A stretch of DNA of 64,000 nt from positions 124,001 to 188,000 of the forward strand of contig NZ_JARWAM010000006.1 of the NCBI RefSeq assembly GCF_031451695.1, in the 5' to 3' direction. Shown piece after piece: positions 7,747 to 16,558 of this stretch. Source of the DNA: Franzmannia qiaohouensis (lineage in GTDB: Bacteria > Pseudomonadota > Gammaproteobacteria > Pseudomonadales > Halomonadaceae). The notes under the pieces are model-generated. The model had not been told where the DNA came from, did no database searches, and saw only the letters and a list, made by a program, of their open reading frames with translations. Made by a program: the position numbers and the translations under genes. Each line of letters starts with the position of its first letter. The stretch's first letter is position 1.

Positions 7747-9483
7747 ATGCCAGCACGTTCATCACTCACCGCCGTGACGGCCTCCGCCGCACTGCTGCTG
7801 GCCGCCTGCCAGAGCACGGCGGTGACGCCCTTCGCCGAACGCGAGGACCCCCTGGCATCGGCGCCGCCCATCGAGCGCGGCCTGGATGCCGAAGGCCTGG
7901 CTACCCTGATGACCGCCGAGATCGCCGGCCAGCGCGGCGACTACCGCACCGCCAGCCAGGGCTACCTGGCCATGGCCGAGCGCTATCAATCGGTTGCGCT
8001 GATCGAGCGCGCCGCCCTCGCCGCGCGCTTCAGCGACGATCCCGGGCTGTTCGAGACCACCGCACGGCGCTGGCGCGAACTGGCGCCGGAGGCCGAGGCC
8101 CCGGCGCGGCTGCTCTCCGGGCTCGCCATGCAGCGCGGCGACTGGCAGGACGGACTCGACCAGCGCCTGGCGCTGGCGCGGCGCGGCGGCCACGCCGAAC
8201 TGACCAATTTCGTCGAGCAGGCCATCGATGCCGGCGCCAACCTGGCACCGCTGCTCGACAAGCTGCTCGAGCATCTCGAGGTCGTCGACACCTCGCGCAC
8301 CCAGCACCACGACGCGGTACTGGCCACCGCCCTGCTCGAGGCGGCAAGCGGCCAGCCTGCCCGCGCCCAGCAGCGCCTCTACGGCCTCGACGACAGCCAC
8401 GCCGAGCTCCCCGAACTGTGGCTGACCCGCGCCCGCCTGGCCCTCGACCGCAGGGATGCCGCCGCCGCCCGTGACGCCTCGCGGCGCGGCCTCGAGGTCT
8501 CGCCGGACGACGGTCGCTTCATCCTGATGCTGGCCCAGAGCGAGCTGATGCTGGGCAACGTCGAGGCCGCCGAGGCGCAGACCGACACCCTGCTGGAGCG
8601 CCATGTCGGCAGCGGCGACCTGCGCCTGGCACTGGCCCAGCTGTATCTCGACGAAGACTACCCGGAGCCAGCGCGGCGCCTGCTGCTACCGCTGATCAGC
8701 GCCGACGACACGCCAGCGCTGGCCTTCACCCTGCTTGGCGCCATCGCCGAAGAGGAGGGCGAGGTCGACAACGCCCTGCTTTATTACCGTCAGGTACCAT
8801 CCGGTGAGCACTTCCTGCAGGCGCGGCTATTCGCGGCACGCATGCTGATAGAGGCCGACCGCCTGCCCGACGCCCGCGCCTTCCTGCGCATCGAGCGCCT
8901 GCGCCACTCGGATCAGGCCGCCAGCCTGGCTGCCCTGGAAGTCGAACTGCTGGTTCAGCATGGCCTCGATGCCGAGGCCGAGGCCCTGCTCGAGCAGCAG
9001 CTCGACGAGACACCGGACAGCGACGAACTGCTCTATCTGCGCGCCATGCGCGCCTTCAATGCCGGCGACCTCGCGGCCATGGAGCGCGACCTGCAGCGCA
9101 TCATCGACAATGACCCGGATCACGCCATGGCGCTCAACGCGCTGGGCTATACGCTGGTCGACCTCACCGAGCGCACCGAAGAGGGCATGGCACTGGTCGA
9201 GCGTGCCTACCGCCTGGCGCCGGACAATCCGGCAATCCTCGACAGCATGGGCTGGGGCTACCATCGGCTCGGCGACGACGAGCGCGCCCTGCCCTACCTG
9301 GAGCGCGCCTACGCCAGCATGCCTGACCAGGAGATCGCCGCACACCTCGCCGAGGTGCTGTGGGAGCTGGGTCGAGAGGAGGAAGCCCGCGAGCTGATCC
9401 GTGAGGCCTACGCGCGCTTCGAGGAGCGGCCGGTGGTCGACGAACTGCTCGAGCGGCGCCCCGAGCTCGCCCCGGAGCCATAA
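7747..9483 (+). CDS. TPR-repeat outer-membrane lipoprotein
   Basis: A 578-residue protein with a lipoprotein signal peptide: MPARSSLTAVTASAALLL followed by the lipobox LLAAC, with lipidated Cys at residue 21. The rest is helical and rich in TPR-like repeats (for example MALNALGYTLVDLTERTEEG and AILDSMGWGYHRLGDDERA near residues 460-515). Homologous TPR lipoproteins lie next to lolB in other gammaproteobacteria. No enzymatic motif is seen; a scaffold or assembly role in the envelope is an inference. It is divergent from hemA and 64 bases upstream of lolB on the same strand. Confidence 0.85.
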   Translation: MPARSSLTAVTASAALLLAACQSTAVTPFAEREDPLASAPPIERGLDAEGLATLMTAEIAGQRGDYRTASQGYLAMAERYQSVALIERAALAARFSDDPGLFETTARRWRELAPEAEAPARLLSGLAMQRGDWQDGLDQRLALARRGGHAELTNFVEQAIDAGANLAPLLDKLLEHLEVVDTSRTQHHDAVLATALLEAASGQPARAQQRLYGLDDSHAELPELWLTRARLALDRRDAAAARDASRRGLEVSPDDGRFILMLAQSELMLGNVEAAEAQTDTLLERHVGSGDLRLALAQLYLDEDYPEPARRLLLPLISADDTPALAFTLLGAIAEEEGEVDNALLYYRQVPSGEHFLQARLFAARMLIEADRLPDARAFLRIERLRHSDQAASLAALEVELLVQHGLDAEAEALLEQQLDETPDSDELLYLRAMRAFNAGDLAAMERDLQRIIDNDPDHAMALNALGYTLVDLTERTEEGMALVERAYRLAPDNPAILDSMGWGYHRLGDDERALPYLERAYASMPDQEIAAHLAEVLWELGREEEARELIREAYARFEERPVVDELLERRPELAPEP

Positions 9484-9547
9484 GCGGTGCGAGCCGATAT
9501 TTTCACCATCAAGAATGCCTGATCGACCACAGGGAAGAGTGCCCCTT

Positions 9548-10168
9548 ATGAACCCCACCAAGACAGTGACGTCACTGGCGCTGCTCCTCGCGCTGCTGAT
9601 CATGGCCGGCTGCGCCACGCGCGCCCCGGACCCCGACGCCCTCGCCGACCGCGGCGAGTGGGGCGAGCAGCGCAGTGCCGTGGAGGCGCTGGAGCGCTGG
9701 CGGCTGGCCGGCCGGGTCGGCATCCGCGCCCCCGGCGACTCGACCACCGCCAACCTCGACTGGCTGCAGCGCCCCCACTACTACCGCCTGCTGCTGAGCG
9801 GCCCGTTCGGCGCCGGCAGCAGCATTCTCGAAGGCCGCGACGGCCGGGTCAGCCTGACCACCAATCAGGGCCGCTTCGAGGCCGAGAGCCCCGAGGCGCT
9901 GATGGAAGAGCAGCTCGGCTGGGCACTGCCGGTCTCGGCCCTCGACCACTGGGTACGCGGCCTGCCCGACCCCGATAGCCGTCACGACCTCGACCACGAC
10001 GACCAGGGCTTTCCCGAGCTGCTGCGCCAGGACGGCTGGGAGATCGAATATCGCGACTGGACAGAGGTCGAGTCACTGTGGCTGCCGCGGCGTCTGATCA
10101 TGACCTTCGACGAGATTCGTGTGACCCTGGTGGTCAACGACTGGCGGCTGGAGGAGAGCGGTGAGTGA
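9548..10168 (+). CDS. lolB: Outer-membrane lipoprotein insertion protein LolB
   Basis: A 206-residue lipoprotein that accepts lipoproteins from LolA and inserts them in the outer membrane. The signal peptide ends in the lipobox MAGC (Cys 22); the mature part shows the LolB pattern ALERWRLAGRVGIR, LDWLQRPHYYRLLLSGPFG, and the C-terminal PRRLIMTF..IRVTLVVNDW. The start at 9548 has the signal peptide at the very N-terminus; the same frame is open upstream to 9401 but without coding features. It overlaps ispE by eight bases, the conserved lolB-ispE arrangement. Confidence 0.95.
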   Translation: MNPTKTVTSLALLLALLIMAGCATRAPDPDALADRGEWGEQRSAVEALERWRLAGRVGIRAPGDSTTANLDWLQRPHYYRLLLSGPFGAGSSILEGRDGRVSLTTNQGRFEAESPEALMEEQLGWALPVSALDHWVRGLPDPDSRHDLDHDDQGFPELLRQDGWEIEYRDWTEVESLWLPRRLIMTFDEIRVTLVVNDWRLEESGE

Positions 10169-11012
10169 GCCCCGCGAGCTGGTCTTGCCAGCACCGGCCA
10201 AGCTCAACCGCATGCTGCACATCACCGGGCGGCGCGCCGACGGCTACCATGAGCTGCAGACGCTGTTCCAGTTCCTCGACCACGGCGATGAACTGCACTT
10301 CCGCTGTCGCGAGGATGGCGAGATCCACCTGAGCCCTGGGCTACCCGGCGTGGCCGATCACGACAACCTGATCGTCCGCGCCGCGCGGCTATTGCAGCGC
10401 GACAGCGGCTGCGGGCTGGGCGCCGACATCCACCTCGACAAGCGCCTGCCGCTGGGCGGTGGCCTAGGCGGCGGCAGCTCGGATGCCGCCACCACCCTGC
10501 TGGCACTCGACCGCCTGTGGGGACTGGATCTCGGCGAAGAGCGCCTGGCCGCCCTGGGCCTTGCCCTGGGCGCCGACGTACCGGTGTTCGTGCGCGGCCG
10601 CGCGGCCTGGGCCGAAGGCATCGGCGAGCGACTCACGCCGGTCGAGTTGGATACCCCCTGGTTCGTGGTGATTCACCCCGGCGTAGAGGTCTCGACCCCG
10701 GCGGTGTTCCAGGCCCCACAATTGACACGCAACACCCCCCCCATTAGTATGGCGCGCGCACTGCAGGGGGCGGCAACGTGGCGCAATGACTGCGAAACCA
10801 CGGTGCGCATGCTTTATCCCGAGGTCGCCGGCGCCATCGACTGGCTGGCAGGCCAGGCACCGACCATGCTGACCGGCACCGGCGCCTGCCTCTTCGCTAG
10901 ATTGACGAGCGAAACGCAAGCCGATAGCATTTTGCAGCGGATAAGCCATGACTGGCAGGCCTTCAAGGCCCGCGGTCATAACGTTTCTCCCCTTCATGCG
11001 GCGCTGGGATAG
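10161..11012 (+). CDS. ispE: 4-diphosphocytidyl-2-C-methyl-D-erythritol kinase
   Basis: A 283-residue GHMP kinase that phosphorylates CDP-methylerythritol in the MEP isoprenoid pathway. Family motifs: PAPAKLN near residue 12, RRADGYHELQT near 30, and the ATP-binding glycine-rich loop PLGGGLGGGSSDAATTL at about 96-112; MLTGTGACLFA is the third GHMP motif. Uses a GTG start that overlaps the lolB stop, consistent with coupling. Followed by tRNA-Gln and prs, a conserved order in Pseudomonas and relatives. Confidence 0.96.
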   Translation: MSEPRELVLPAPAKLNRMLHITGRRADGYHELQTLFQFLDHGDELHFRCREDGEIHLSPGLPGVADHDNLIVRAARLLQRDSGCGLGADIHLDKRLPLGGGLGGGSSDAATTLLALDRLWGLDLGEERLAALGLALGADVPVFVRGRAAWAEGIGERLTPVELDTPWFVVIHPGVEVSTPAVFQAPQLTRNTPPISMARALQGAATWRNDCETTVRMLYPEVAGAIDWLAGQAPTMLTGTGACLFARLTSETQADSILQRISHDWQAFKARGHNVSPLHAALG

Positions 11013-11088
11013 GCGGACACCACGCCTGCCTTCTGTTGGCCAAGGCGTCATGTAGATGCATGCCGTGGGGAGTGAGCGGTTAGGTTAC

Positions 11089-11163
11089 TGGGGTATAGCC
11101 AAGTGGTAAGGCACCGGTTTTTGGTATCGGCATTCCCAGGTTCGAGTCCTGGTACCCCAGCCA
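11089..11163 (+). tRNA. tRNA-Gln (anticodon TTG)
   Basis: A 75-base tRNA including encoded CCA. The acceptor arm TGGGGTA pairs with TACCCCA, the anticodon stem CCGGT/ATCGG encloses a seven-base loop with TTG at 11121-11123, and the T arm contains GGTTCGAGTCC. Very close to E. coli tRNA-Gln(UUG). It lies between ispE and prs as in other gammaproteobacteria. Confidence 0.98.
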
Positions 11164-11230
11164 TCCCCCCATCCTCCCAGGCCCTGTGCATCCCTGAACG
11201 AGACCCAAGACTCCCAAAAGGTGGCTGCGC

Positions 11231-12172
11231 GTGTCAAAACTGATGGTTTTCGCCGGGAACGCCAATCCCGAACTCGCCCGCAAGATTGCCGAAGGACTCG
11301 ATAACCGCCTCGGCCATGCGACGGTTGGCCAGTTCAGCGATGGTGAAATAGCGGTCGAGATCAACGAGAACGTGCGCGGCAAGGATGTCTTCATCCTGCA
11401 GTCCACCTGCGCGCCGACCAACGACAACCTGATGGAACTGATCCTGATGGTTGATGCCCTGCGGCGCGCCTCGGCGGCGCGGATTACCGCCGTCGTGCCC
11501 TACTTCGGCTACGCACGCCAGGATCGTCGGGTGCGCTCCGCCCGAGTCCCGATTTCGGCCAAGGTGGTTGCCGACATGATGGTCAAGGCCGGCGTCGACC
11601 GGGTCATGACCATGGACCTGCACGCCGACCAGATTCAGGGCTTCTTCGACGTCCCGGTAGACAACGTCTACGGTTCGCCGATTCTGCTCGACGACATCGA
11701 GCGCCAGAATTACGACGATCTGGTGGTGGTCTCGCCAGACGTCGGCGGCGTGGTCCGCGCCCGGGCCATCGCCAAGCAGCTGAATGCCGATCTCGCCATC
11801 ATCGACAAGCGTCGCCCCCAGGCCAACCAGGCCCAGGTGATGCACATCATCGGCGAAATCCAGGACCGCACCTGCGTAGTGGTGGACGACATGATCGATA
11901 CCGCCGGCACCCTGTGCAAGGCCGGCGAAGCGCTCAAGCAGCACGGCGCCCGCCGCGTGGTGGCCTACGCCACTCACCCGATCCTGTCGGGCCCGGCGGT
12001 GGACAACATCATGGGCTCGGTGCTCGACGAGGTAGTCGTCGCCGATACCATCCCGCTGTCCGAAACCGCCCGCCGCAGCGGCAAGATTCGCCAGCTGTCG
12101 GTGGCCGGGCTGATCGCCGAGGCGATCCGTCGGGTCAGCAACGAAGAATCCGTCAGCGCGATGTTCCACTGA
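11231..12172 (+). CDS. prs: Ribose-phosphate pyrophosphokinase
   Basis: A 313-residue PRPP synthase making phosphoribosyl pyrophosphate from ribose-5-phosphate and ATP for purine, pyrimidine, histidine and tryptophan synthesis. Motifs: FSDGEIAVEINENVRG near residue 35, CAPTNDNLMELILMVDALRR near 57, YFGYARQDR near 95, and the PRPP-binding VVVDDMIDTAGT near 218. Starts with GTG; an internal ATG four codons later is an alternative. Full family length. Directly downstream of tRNA-Gln and upstream of rplY. Confidence 0.97.
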   Translation: MSKLMVFAGNANPELARKIAEGLDNRLGHATVGQFSDGEIAVEINENVRGKDVFILQSTCAPTNDNLMELILMVDALRRASAARITAVVPYFGYARQDRRVRSARVPISAKVVADMMVKAGVDRVMTMDLHADQIQGFFDVPVDNVYGSPILLDDIERQNYDDLVVVSPDVGGVVRARAIAKQLNADLAIIDKRRPQANQAQVMHIIGEIQDRTCVVVDDMIDTAGTLCKAGEALKQHGARRVVAYATHPILSGPAVDNIMGSVLDEVVVADTIPLSETARRSGKIRQLSVAGLIAEAIRRVSNEESVSAMFH

Positions 12173-12287
12173 CAGCCGTCACGGCACAGCGCGCGGATAC
12201 GTGCCCGGCACTTGCCGGGCTCCGAGGACGCCATCCGTCTGGTCGCGGGCGATGGTGTTCTCTTGATTAACCATGAGGTTATACCCA

Positions 12288-12959
12288 ATGTCAGATTTCA
12301 CTCTTACTGCCAGCGTTCGCAACGACCTGGGGAAAGGTGCGAGCCGCCGCCTGCGTCGTGCGAACCAACAGGTGCCGGCCATCATCTACGGTGGTGAAGC
12401 CGCACCTGAGTCCATCGCGGTGGACAAGACCTCCTTCTACAAGGCGATCGAGGACGAAGCGTTCTTCTCCTCGCTGATCACCATCGAGGTCGCAGGCAAG
12501 CCGCAGCAGGTCGTGGTGCGCGATCTTCAGCGTCACCCCTACAAGCCGCTGGTTACCCACGCCGACTTCATGCGCGTTGACGCTAGCCACGAGATCACCC
12601 TCAACGTGCCGCTGCACGTGGTAGGCGACGACAAGTGCGCGGCGATCAAGGACCATGACGGCGAGCTCCACGTGCTCAACAACGAAGTGGAAATCAGCTG
12701 CCTGCCGAAGGACCTGCCGGAGTACCTGGAGATCGACATCACCAATGTCGAGCTGGGCACTACCCTGCACTTGTCCGATCTGGAAGTGCCGGCCGGCGTG
12801 ACCATCGTTGCGCTGACCCACGGTGAAGATCACGACAACGCCATCCTCAGCGTCACCAAGTCCAAGGTGCGCGTCGAGGAAGACGATGACGCGCCGGAAG
12901 CACCTGCAGCGCCCGAGAGCAAGAGCGACGGTGCCGCAGACGAGGACAAGTCCGAGTAA
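12288..12959 (+). CDS. rplY: 50S ribosomal protein L25 (Ctc form)
   Basis: A 223-residue L25/Ctc protein. The N-terminal 5S rRNA-binding domain (SDFTLTASVRNDLGKGASRRLRR, then PAIIYGG) is followed by a TL5/Ctc C-terminal domain and an acidic alanine/glutamate tail. Long two-domain L25 proteins are the usual form outside the enterobacteria. An alternative start at 12273 would add five residues. Followed by a strong intrinsic terminator before pth. Confidence 0.96.
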   Translation: MSDFTLTASVRNDLGKGASRRLRRANQQVPAIIYGGEAAPESIAVDKTSFYKAIEDEAFFSSLITIEVAGKPQQVVVRDLQRHPYKPLVTHADFMRVDASHEITLNVPLHVVGDDKCAAIKDHDGELHVLNNEVEISCLPKDLPEYLEIDITNVELGTTLHLSDLEVPAGVTIVALTHGEDHDNAILSVTKSKVRVEEDDDAPEAPAAPESKSDGAADEDKSE

Positions 12960-13025
12960 TCGGGCCGCGTCCGGGGCACTCTTGCACGCGGTACTTTATA
13001 CGCAGGAGTGCCCCTCTGAGGTACG

Positions 13026-13054
13026 ATCAAGCGCTTCGGCGCTTGATTTTTTTT
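13026..13054 (+). terminator. Intrinsic terminator between rplY and pth
   Basis: A perfect 9-bp stem ATCAAGCGC / GCGCTTGAT closed by a TTCG tetraloop and followed by seven T residues. This is a textbook rho-independent terminator; the pth Shine-Dalgarno AAGGAGG begins a few bases later, so some read-through into pth remains possible. Confidence 0.93.
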
Positions 13055-13082
13055 GCCTGCACTCTCAAGGAGGATTCGCGAC

Positions 13083-13676
13083 ATGCCTCAGGTCAAGGCG
13101 CTCATCGGGCTCGGCAATCCGGGCGACAAGTACACGGAGACGCGCCACAACGCCGGCGCCTGGCTGGTCGAGGCCCTCGCCAAGGACCACCACACGCCCC
13201 TGCGTGCCGAGCGCAAGTTCCTCGGCCACTATGCCAAGATCGTACTCGCCGGCCACGAGTTGCACCTGCTCAACCCGCAGACCTACATGAACCGCAGCGG
13301 CGGTGCCGTGGCCGCGCTGTGCCAGTACTTCAAGATCGCCCCGGACGAACTACTGGTGGCCCACGACGAGCTCGACATCGCCCCCGGCACCGCGCGCTAC
13401 AAGAGCGGCGGCGGCCACGGTGGCCATAACGGCCTGCGCGACATCGTCAGCGCACTGGGCAACGACAAGTCGTTCCACCGCCTGCGCATCGGCATCGGCC
13501 ACCCCGGCGAGGCCGGCCAGGTGGTCAACTACGTGCTGGGGCGTCCCAGCAAGGCCGAGCGCAGCGCCATCGACGCCGCCCTCGGCGAAGTCGAGGCCAC
13601 CCTGCCCGATGCCATCAGCGGCGACTGGGCCCGGGCCATGAATCGGCTGCACAGTTTTACGGCGCCAAGCGCCTAG
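13083..13676 (+). CDS. pth: Peptidyl-tRNA hydrolase
   Basis: A 197-residue enzyme that recycles peptidyl-tRNAs by cleaving the ester bond. Motifs: LIGLGNPGDKYTETRHNAGAW with the catalytic His near residue 23, NPQTYMNRSGGAV near 70, and HDELDIAPGTARYKSGGGHGGHNGLRD near 96-122. The ATG at 13083 follows an AAGGAGG Shine-Dalgarno at optimal spacing; an in-frame TTG at 13053 is not needed. Followed by ychF, the widely conserved pth-ychF pair. Confidence 0.96.
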   Translation: MPQVKALIGLGNPGDKYTETRHNAGAWLVEALAKDHHTPLRAERKFLGHYAKIVLAGHELHLLNPQTYMNRSGGAVAALCQYFKIAPDELLVAHDELDIAPGTARYKSGGGHGGHNGLRDIVSALGNDKSFHRLRIGIGHPGEAGQVVNYVLGRPSKAERSAIDAALGEVEATLPDAISGDWARAMNRLHSFTAPSA

Positions 13677-13699
13677 AAGGAAGACGTAAGAGGGAAGAA

Positions 13700-13725
13700 G
13701 GAAGAGCGTGCGGCGCCGCTCTTCC
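13700..13725 (+). terminator. GC-rich hairpin after pth
   Basis: Nine-bp inverted repeat GGAAGAGCG / CGCTCTTCC with an 8-base loop, embedded in a purine-rich AAGGAAGA repeat tract. There is no T-run, so it may be a weak or Rho-assisted terminator, an mRNA-stabilising hairpin, or an attenuating structure between pth and ychF. Confidence 0.4.
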
Positions 13726-13808
13726 AGCTTATGGCCCGCCCATGCCCCATCCCGTACAATGTCGCCAACTTTTCCCGCCTCTCGACACAGAATTCTCAGG
13801 AACAGACT

Positions 13809-14900
13809 ATGGGTTTCAACTGCGGTATCGTCGGCCTGCCCAACGTCGGCAAGTCTACGCTCTTCAATGCACTGACCAAGTCCGGCATCGACGCCGAGAA
13901 CTTTCCGTTCTGCACCATCGAGCCCAACGTCGGCATCGTGCCGATGCCCGACCCGCGCCTCGACAAGCTGGCGGCGATCGTCAAACCGCAGAAGGTGCTG
14001 CCCACCACCATGGAGTTCGTCGATATCGCCGGCCTGGTGGCCGGTGCCTCCAAGGGCGAGGGGCTGGGCAACAAGTTCCTGGCCAATATTCGCGAGACCC
14101 AGGCGATCGCCCACGTGGTGCGCTGCTTCGACAACGACAACGTCATCCATGTCGCCAACGAAGTCGACCCGCGCGCCGATATCGAGACCATCAACCTCGA
14201 ACTGGCGCTGGCCGACCTGGACACCGTCGAGCGCGCCATTCAGCGCCTGACCAAAATCGCCAAGGGCGGCGACAAGGACGCCATCGCCACCAAGGCTATC
14301 CTCGACCGCATCCAGCCGCACCTTGCCGAAGGCCTGCCGCTGAGAAGCGTCGGCCTCGATGACGACGAAAAGAAGCAGCTCAAGAGTTTCGGCTTTTTGA
14401 CCCTCAAGCCAACCATGTACATCGCCAACGTCAACGAAGACGGCTTCGACGATAATCCCTACCTCGACGTGGTACGCGAGATCGCCGCTGAAGAAAACGC
14501 CGTAGTGGTGCCGGTATGCAACCAGATCGAGGCCGAGATCGCCGAGCTGGATGACGAGGAGCGCGCCATGTTCCTCGACGAGATGGGCATGCAGGAGCCG
14601 GGGCTCGATCGCGTGATCCGCGCCGGCTATGCGCTACTCGACCTGCAGACCTACTTCACCGCCGGGGTCAAGGAAGTGCGCGCCTGGACGGTCAAGGTCG
14701 GCGCCACCGCCCCCGAGGCCGCAGGCGTAATCCATACCGACTTCCAGAAGGGCTTTATTCGCGCCGAAGTGATCGGCTACGACGACTACGTCGAGCTGGG
14801 CGGCGAACAGGGCGCCAAGGATGCTGGCAAGTGGCGCCTGGAGGGCAAGGAGTACGTGGTCAAGGATGGCGACGTGATCCACTTCCGCTTCAATGTCTAA
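13809..14900 (+). CDS. ychF: Redox-regulated ATPase YchF (OBG-like)
   Basis: A 363-residue OBG-family P-loop protein. The G1 loop GLPNVGKST is at about residues 8-16, G2/G3 region FCTIEPNVG and DIAGLVAGASKGEGLGNKFL follow, and the C-terminal TGS domain ends AGKWRLEGKEYVVKDGDVIHFRFNV. YchF prefers ATP and associates with ribosomes; it is implicated in leaderless translation and oxidative stress response in E. coli. Start chosen at the canonical MGFNCGIVGLPN; an upstream in-frame start at 13731 lacks homology. Confidence 0.96.
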   Translation: MGFNCGIVGLPNVGKSTLFNALTKSGIDAENFPFCTIEPNVGIVPMPDPRLDKLAAIVKPQKVLPTTMEFVDIAGLVAGASKGEGLGNKFLANIRETQAIAHVVRCFDNDNVIHVANEVDPRADIETINLELALADLDTVERAIQRLTKIAKGGDKDAIATKAILDRIQPHLAEGLPLRSVGLDDDEKKQLKSFGFLTLKPTMYIANVNEDGFDDNPYLDVVREIAAEENAVVVPVCNQIEAEIAELDDEERAMFLDEMGMQEPGLDRVIRAGYALLDLQTYFTAGVKEVRAWTVKVGATAPEAAGVIHTDFQKGFIRAEVIGYDDYVELGGEQGAKDAGKWRLEGKEYVVKDGDVIHFRFNV

Positions 14901-14911
14901 GCCTAAAAGTA

Positions 14912-14940
14912 TTGACGGATCATGATCTTATCCATATAAT
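14912..14940 (+). promoter_or_regulatory. Sigma-70 promoter of tRNA-Met
   Basis: TTGACG (-35, 14912-14917) and a perfect TATAAT (-10, 14935-14940) separated by exactly 17 bases, ending 11 bases before the first base of tRNA-Met. The GC-rich CGCCCCC stretch between -10 and the tRNA resembles a stringent discriminator. Confidence 0.9.
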
Positions 14941-14951
14941 TCGCCCCCGTT

Positions 14952-15028
14952 GGCTACGTAGCTCAGCTGGTTAGAGCACATCACTCATAATGATGGGGTC
15001 CCCTGTTCGAATCAGGGCGTAGCCACCA
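14952..15028 (+). tRNA. tRNA-Met (anticodon CAT, elongator)
   Basis: A 77-base tRNA with encoded CCA. Acceptor GGCTACG pairs with CGTAGCC, the anticodon stem CATCA/TGATG holds the loop CTCATAA with CAT at 14986-14988, and the T arm has GTTCGAATC. The G1-C72 pair and overall likeness to E. coli metT identify it as the elongator, not the initiator. Confidence 0.97.
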
Positions 15029-15040
15029 CGAATCGATTAC

Positions 15041-15066
15041 CCCGCTGCTCCGGCAGCGGGTTTTTT
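15041..15066 (+). terminator. Intrinsic terminator of tRNA-Met
   Basis: Perfect 8-bp stem CCCGCTGC / GCAGCGGG with a TCCG loop followed by six T residues, 12 bases after the tRNA CCA end. Confidence 0.93.
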
Positions 15067-15131
15067 GCGTTCAGGAACAGCAGCTCGGCATCCAGCTAAG
15101 ATCTGCGCTGGCCTGAGCGGCCAGCGCCAGC

Positions 15132-16430
15132 TCAGCTCAGCGTGGGGCGATTGAGGAAGGCCTTGAGGGCACGAATCATGTGTGCGACATCGCGGCTGCC
15201 GGCCGTCTCGCGGATCGAGTGCATCCCCCACTGGGCAACGCCCACATCCAGCGTCGGCACGCCGAGCTCGGTGGCGGTGATCGGGCCGATGGTACTACCG
15301 CAGCCCATGTCGGCGCGGGTCACGAAGGTCTGCACCGGCACCCCGGCCTCGCGGCACAGGTCGCGGAACATGGCCGCGGTGGCGCTGTTGGTGGCATAGC
15401 GCTGGTTGGCGTTGACCTTGATCACCGGCCCGCCGTTGATCGCCGGCCCGTGGGCGGCATCGTGCTTGTCGGCGAAGTTGGGATGCAGCGCGTGGGCGTT
15501 GTCGCAGGAGATCATCCTTGACGCTTGAATCAGCCGGACGAACGGCTCTTCTCCCGGCGTGCCGAGCTGTTCGCAGACCCGGCGCAGCACGTCGGCCAGG
15601 AACGGACCCTGGGCACCGCAGGCGCTGGCACTGCCCACTTCTTCATGGTCGTTGGCTACCAGCACCGCGCCCTGCTGGCCATCCGCGTCGAGCAGCGCCT
15701 CGAGCCCGATGAAACACGACAGCAGGTTATCGAGGCGGGCACTGGCGATCAGCTCACCGTTGACCCCGACCCGCGCCGGCGGCTGGGTATCGTAGAGCGC
15801 CAGTTCGAAGTCCAGCACCTCGGCTTTCTCCAGGCCGTGCTGCTCGTAGAGCCAGCGCCCCAGCAGCGCCTCCAGCCCCTGTTCCCCGCCGCCCTGCAGC
15901 AGCACCGGTGCCATCTGGGTCTGGGGATTGATGGCACGGCCGTTGTTGGCCTCGCGGTCGAGGTGAATCGCCAGGCTGGGGACGATCGCCACCGGTCGCT
16001 CGACGTTGAGCAGCATGCCCTGCAGGCGCCCATCCTCACGGCGCACATGAACGCGGCCGGCGAGCCCCAGGTCGCGGTCGAACCACGGCGCAAGCAGCGC
16101 CCCGCCGTAGACTTCCACCCCGAGCTGCAGCCAGCCTTGCTGGTGCAGCGTCGCATTGGGCTTGAGACGCAACCCCGGGCTGTCGGTATGGGCGCCAATC
16201 ATGCGCAGCGCGCTGAGCGGTTCGCTAGGCAGCTGCAGGGCGATGATCGAGGAGTCGTTGCGGGTCACATAGACCCGCTCTCCGGGGCTGAGCTGCCAAG
16301 CCTGCGTCTCCTCCAGGCGACGGTAGCCGGCACGTTCCAGACGCCGCACCATATTGGCTGTGGCGTGCCAAGGCGTCGGAGATGCTTGCAGAAAGGACAG
16401 CAATCGTTCCAATGTAGCGTCGTGGGGCAT
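15132..16430 (-). CDS. apeB: M18 family aspartyl aminopeptidase
   Basis: A 432-residue zinc aminopeptidase of family M18, cleaving N-terminal (often acidic) residues from peptides in the cytoplasm. Metal-ligand regions are visible: MIGAHTDSPGLRLK near residue 80, ANDHEEVGSASACGAQG near 265-280, and the C-terminal QWGMHSIRETAG. Length is normal. The start at 16430 has a GAGG Shine-Dalgarno six bases upstream; in-frame ATGs at 16436 and 16442 are alternatives. Divergent from prc. Confidence 0.92.
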   Translation of the reverse strand: MPHDATLERLLSFLQASPTPWHATANMVRRLERAGYRRLEETQAWQLSPGERVYVTRNDSSIIALQLPSEPLSALRMIGAHTDSPGLRLKPNATLHQQGWLQLGVEVYGGALLAPWFDRDLGLAGRVHVRREDGRLQGMLLNVERPVAIVPSLAIHLDREANNGRAINPQTQMAPVLLQGGGEQGLEALLGRWLYEQHGLEKAEVLDFELALYDTQPPARVGVNGELIASARLDNLLSCFIGLEALLDADGQQGAVLVANDHEEVGSASACGAQGPFLADVLRRVCEQLGTPGEEPFVRLIQASRMISCDNAHALHPNFADKHDAAHGPAINGGPVIKVNANQRYATNSATAAMFRDLCREAGVPVQTFVTRADMGCGSTIGPITATELGVPTLDVGVAQWGMHSIRETAGSRDVAHMIRALKAFLNRPTLS

Positions 16431-16558
16431 GATCATCCTCATCTAAGAGTCTGTGTCCGGCGACGCAGGCTGATACAATGCCGGCTCGGCCATGGCAACT
16501 CAGGTGCCGGACGCTGGTCTAGGGAAGAAGTGTACATGAAACCGGGAGTGCTTCATTG